Positions 8,222 through 10,096 of a stretch of 10,096 nt of DNA are shown piece by piece; within the stretch, counting starts at the first letter, position 1, and each line of letters starts with the position of its first letter. The notes beneath the pieces are model-generated. The model did no database searches. It saw only the letters and a list, made by a program, of their open reading frames with translations, and was not told the origin of the DNA. The translations under genes were made by a program, and so were the position numbers. Source of the DNA: Planctomycetaceae bacterium (GTDB lineage Bacteria; Planctomycetota; Planctomycetia; Planctomycetales; Planctomycetaceae); the NCBI GenBank assembly GCA_027080405.1, contig JALWSL010000814.1:1-10096 (forward strand), written 5' to 3'.

Positions 8222-9340
8222 GTGTCGCAATTCAGGTTTGAGCTGGAGCATGTCGATTCAACAACGGGAGCGAGAGCCGGACGCTGGCACACTCCGCACG
8301 GAGTAGTCGAAACCCCCGCCTTTATGCCAGTTGGCACGTTGGGAACGGTCAAGGGGTTACTGCCTGAACAACTGAAACGGGCCGGGGCACAAATGTTATT
8401 GGCCAACACGTATCATCTGGCGTTACGGCCTGGGGCAGATGTTGTCGAACAGTTGGGAGGGCTGCATCAGTTCATGAATTGGGAGGGACCGATCCTGACC
8501 GATAGCGGCGGCTTTCAGGTTTTCTCGCTGGCAAAACTCTCCAAATTGACAGACGATCACGTTACGTTTCGTTCTCATATCGATGGCAGCTTGCTTGAGC
8601 TTTCCCCTGAAAAAGCGATTTCGATTCAGGAACAGCTTGGAGCGGACTGCATCATGTGCCTGGACGAATGCCCGCCTCACGATGTGGACAAAAAGAGATT
8701 GCATGAAGCGGTACTTCGAACAACCGCTTGGGCAGCCAGGTGTAAAGAGGCTCAGAAACGGGAAGATCAGGCGTTATTCGGCATCGTTCAGGGCGGAATT
8801 GAAACTGATTTGCGCGAGGAGTCGGCGGCGGGGCTGCTCCCGCTGGAGTTTCCGGGTTATGCAATCGGCGGGCTCAGTGTGGGAGAAGATCCGGCAGATA
8901 TGTATCGGACACTCGAATTCACCACGCCGTTGCTCCCTCAGGAAAAACCGAGATATTTGATGGGTGTCGGCAGGCCAATCGACCTGATTGAGGGCATACT
9001 GCGTGGAATCGACCTGTTTGATTGCGTGATGCCAACTCGCAACGGTCGCAATGCGATGGCCTTTACCTCCAGAGGCCCTCTCAAACTGCGTAACGCCAGG
9101 CATAAGCGAGATCCGATGCCTCTCGATCCCGACGGCACAACGGAAGTGGGGCGGACTTATTCACGCGGATACCTGAGACATTTGTTCGTCGCAGGTGAGA
9201 TGCTCGGCCCTATTTTACTCTCCTGGCACAATATCGAGTTCTATCAAAATCTGGTTCGAAACCTGCGAGAAGCGATTTTAGCGGATAACTCTGCCGAGTT
9301 TCGGGCTGATCAGCTTGCCCAGTGGGGCGGAGAACTCTAA
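8222..9340 (+). CDS. tgt: Queuine/preQ1 tRNA-guanine(34) transglycosylase lacking the zinc cysteines
   Basis: Tgt exchanges guanine-34 in the anticodon of tRNA-Asp, -Asn, -His and -Tyr for preQ1, the insertion step of queuosine synthesis in bacteria. The 372 residues are full length. Motifs: [13 protein letters not shown] (91-103) with catalytic Asp94, DECPP (148-152), FGIVQGG (186-192), GGLSVGE (216-222) and [13 protein letters not shown] (265-277) with nucleophile Asp267. By position these match Asp102, Asp156/Cys158 and Asp280 of the Zymomonas enzyme. The zinc site is unusual. Where the family has CxCxxC, this protein reads [22 protein letters not shown] with Gly305, Thr307 and Gly310; only the histidine ligand (His336, SWHN) is kept. 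The reading frame is intact on both sides, so this is not a frameshift. The GTG start at 8222 has AGGA seven bases upstream. It is first in the tgt-yajC-secD order. Confidence 0.97.
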   Translation: MSQFRFELEHVDSTTGARAGRWHTPHGVVETPAFMPVGTLGTVKGLLPEQLKRAGAQMLLANTYHLALRPGADVVEQLGGLHQFMNWEGPILTDSGGFQVFSLAKLSKLTDDHVTFRSHIDGSLLELSPEKAISIQEQLGADCIMCLDECPPHDVDKKRLHEAVLRTTAWAARCKEAQKREDQALFGIVQGGIETDLREESAAGLLPLEFPGYAIGGLSVGEDPADMYRTLEFTTPLLPQEKPRYLMGVGRPIDLIEGILRGIDLFDCVMPTRNGRNAMAFTSRGPLKLRNARHKRDPMPLDPDGTTEVGRTYSRGYLRHLFVAGEMLGPILLSWHNIEFYQNLVRNLREAILADNSAEFRADQLAQWGGEL

Positions 9341-9367
9341 GATACGTGACTCTTGAAACTGGGTAAA

Positions 9368-9401
9368 CTGTTATTGCTTGGGTTGCGCCTTTCGATAACA
9401 G
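9368..9401 (+). terminator. Weak terminator-like hairpin after tgt
   Basis: CTGTTATTG (9368-9376) pairs with CGATAACAG (9393-9401), a 9-bp stem with one G-T pair and a 16-base loop. GCCCTTTTCG follows. The T-run is only four bases and the stem is AT-rich. It may attenuate or be a partial terminator rather than a full stop, and tgt, yajC and secD could still be co-transcribed. Confidence 0.35.
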
Positions 9402-9423
9402 GCCCTTTTCGTATGGTAGAGGT

Positions 9424-9511
9424 TCGGTCAAAAGTTGAGAATCGGTCAAAAGTGGGGAGTCGGTCAAAACTGTAATGACGGGCTGGCTCCGGTCAGCTCT
9501 GGTTCCGGTCA
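9424..9511 (+). repeat. Five CGGTCA repeats in the tgt-yajC spacer
   Basis: Three copies of TCGGTCAAAA begin at 9424, 9442 and 9460, an exact 18-bp period. Two more copies with a CCGGTCAGC core follow, with CGGTCA at 9490 and 9506 (16-bp period, flanked by GGCTCCGGTCAGC and GGTTCCGGTCAGC). The array is non-coding and lies 30-120 bp upstream of yajC. It could be a degenerate minisatellite or a cluster of binding sites. Confidence 0.8.
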
Positions 9512-9514
9512 GCC
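9481..9514 (+). other. Bulged hairpin overlapping the last two CGGTCA repeats
   Basis: GGCTG (9481-9485) pairs with CAGCC (9510-9514), and CCGG (9489-9492) pairs with CCGG (9505-9508). Small bulges separate the two stems and the loop is 12 bases. TTGATTTTA follows. The structure ends about 29 bases before the yajC start, so it could act in the yajC leader or as a weak terminator. Confidence 0.35.
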
Positions 9515-9543
9515 TTGATTTTAGAAGATGAAGAGACGTACTT

Positions 9544-9921
9544 ATGGGAAACTGCGCCCTGTTTTTGAATCAGGTGTTGCTATTGGCCGAAGAAGCCGCC
9601 CAAGGCAAACAGCCCGGTATCATTGAGATTTTCGGGCCGCCTCTGGTGATCATGTTCATGCTTTACTACTTTTTTGTGGTAATGCCACAGGGTAAGGAAC
9701 GCCAGGGACGAGAGAGTTTTTTGAATCATCTGAAAAAAAACGACCAGGTGGTCACGATTGGGGGCATCTACGGCACGATCACCGGCTTTTCAGCCGATGG
9801 AACCCAGGTCACGTTGCGAGTTGATGATAATGCACGGATTCGCGTCAGGAAAACCAGCATCGAATCGGTCGTGAAATCGGAAGGTAGTGAGAAAAAGAGC
9901 GACGAAACCCCTCTCAAATAA
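9544..9921 (+). CDS. yajC: Preprotein translocase accessory subunit YajC
   Basis: YajC is a small inner-membrane protein that associates with SecDF and the SecYEG translocon. The 125 residues show the family plan: a short N-terminal stretch, one membrane helix (about 32-48, PPLVIMFMLYYFFVVMP) and a cytoplasmic domain. The helix is followed at once by the basic PQGKERQ. The cytoplasmic domain carries LKKNDQVVTIGGIYGTITGF (63-82) and VTLRVDDNARIRVRKTSI (89-106). The end is a charged, low-complexity tail. The ATG at 9544 follows a purine-rich AGAAGATGAAGAG with only a weak Shine-Dalgarno. It sits between tgt and the presumptive secD, the same order as in many bacteria. Confidence 0.94.
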   Translation: MGNCALFLNQVLLLAEEAAQGKQPGIIEIFGPPLVIMFMLYYFFVVMPQGKERQGRESFLNHLKKNDQVVTIGGIYGTITGFSADGTQVTLRVDDNARIRVRKTSIESVVKSEGSEKKSDETPLK

Positions 9922-10027
9922 TGGGGTTACGTGCGATGCACTGCACAGGCTATGATGTTTTCAAGTCGGGGGTGGCTCCGGCTTTTTGTCAATCCTTGTT
10001 GAAATTTGGAACGAAAGACGTCTCAGG

Positions 10028-10096
10028 ATGTCCGCTTTGATTATTATCGGTTGGTTGTTCGGCATATTTGTTCTTCCGCTTATTCTGGGAGTTCTC
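10028..10096 (+). CDS. secD: Probable SecD (or SecDF) N-terminus, truncated by the window end
   Basis: Only 23 residues are visible (MSALIIIGWLFGIFVLPLILG...), one very hydrophobic segment suited to a first membrane helix or signal anchor. SecD is the proton-driven membrane partner that helps pull preproteins through SecYEG. The assignment rests mainly on position right after tgt and yajC. The pattern also fits planctomycete SecD/SecDF N-termini as I remember them. AGG directly abuts the ATG, too close for a good Shine-Dalgarno; an in-frame TTG at 9986 is an alternative start. The 106-bp spacer after yajC shows no clear terminator. Confidence 0.65.
   Translation, partial: MSALIIIGWLFGIFVLPLILGVL

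Noticed and set aside
8025..8306. 93-codon open frame ahead of tgt
   Set aside because: It overlaps the start of tgt by 85 bp, has repetitive Gln/Arg-rich composition from the AGGAACA repeats, and resembles no protein family.
9140..9160. Frameshift explaining the missing Tgt cysteines
   Set aside because: The frame stays aligned with the family on both sides (LDP before, [17 protein letters not shown] after) with no length change, so the substitutions look real.
9424..9511. CRISPR array
   Set aside because: Units are only 16-18 bp including spacers, there are no unique spacers of normal length, and no cas genes are present.

Overview
The window is housekeeping chromosome, about half G+C, from what looks like a planctomycete (PVC superphylum). 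The organism call is an inference. It rests on a double-length UvrA with a C-terminal extension, the split glycine decarboxylase genes gcvPA and gcvPB next to a lipoate/octanoate transferase gene, sparse Shine-Dalgarno sequences, and a start of a presumptive secD that fits planctomycete SecD/SecDF. I see no mobile element, CRISPR array, tRNA or rRNA.

Layout. (1) Positions 2-3910, plus strand: the 3' two thirds of a tandem UvrA. It holds the tail of one UvrA unit, a complete second unit with two ABC ATPase modules and two zinc modules, and an extra domain of 206 residues. (2) Positions 3911-4047: a short convergent spacer with three 17-bp tandem repeats. (3) Positions 7776-4048, minus strand: gcvPA (GTG start), gcvPB and a LplA/LipM-type acyltransferase gene. 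These probably form one transcription unit that makes glycine decarboxylase (P-protein) and helps lipoylate its H-protein; gcvT and gcvH are not in the window. (4) Positions 7777-8221: a divergent non-coding region with candidate control sites. (5) Positions 8222 to the end, plus strand: tgt, yajC and the first codons of a probable secD, the classic tgt-yajC-secD order. The tgt-yajC spacer holds hairpins and a cluster of CGGTCA repeats.

The most unusual coding observation is in Tgt. All three zinc-binding cysteines of the bacterial enzyme are replaced (Gly305, Thr307, Gly310), while the catalytic aspartates and the fourth zinc ligand (His336) remain. The tandem UvrA, which is effectively a covalent UvrA pseudo-dimer, and its unassigned C-terminal domain come next. 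Three spacers carry their own short direct repeats. I found no convincing new multi-gene system; most of the window is ordinary core metabolism, repair, tRNA modification and secretion.
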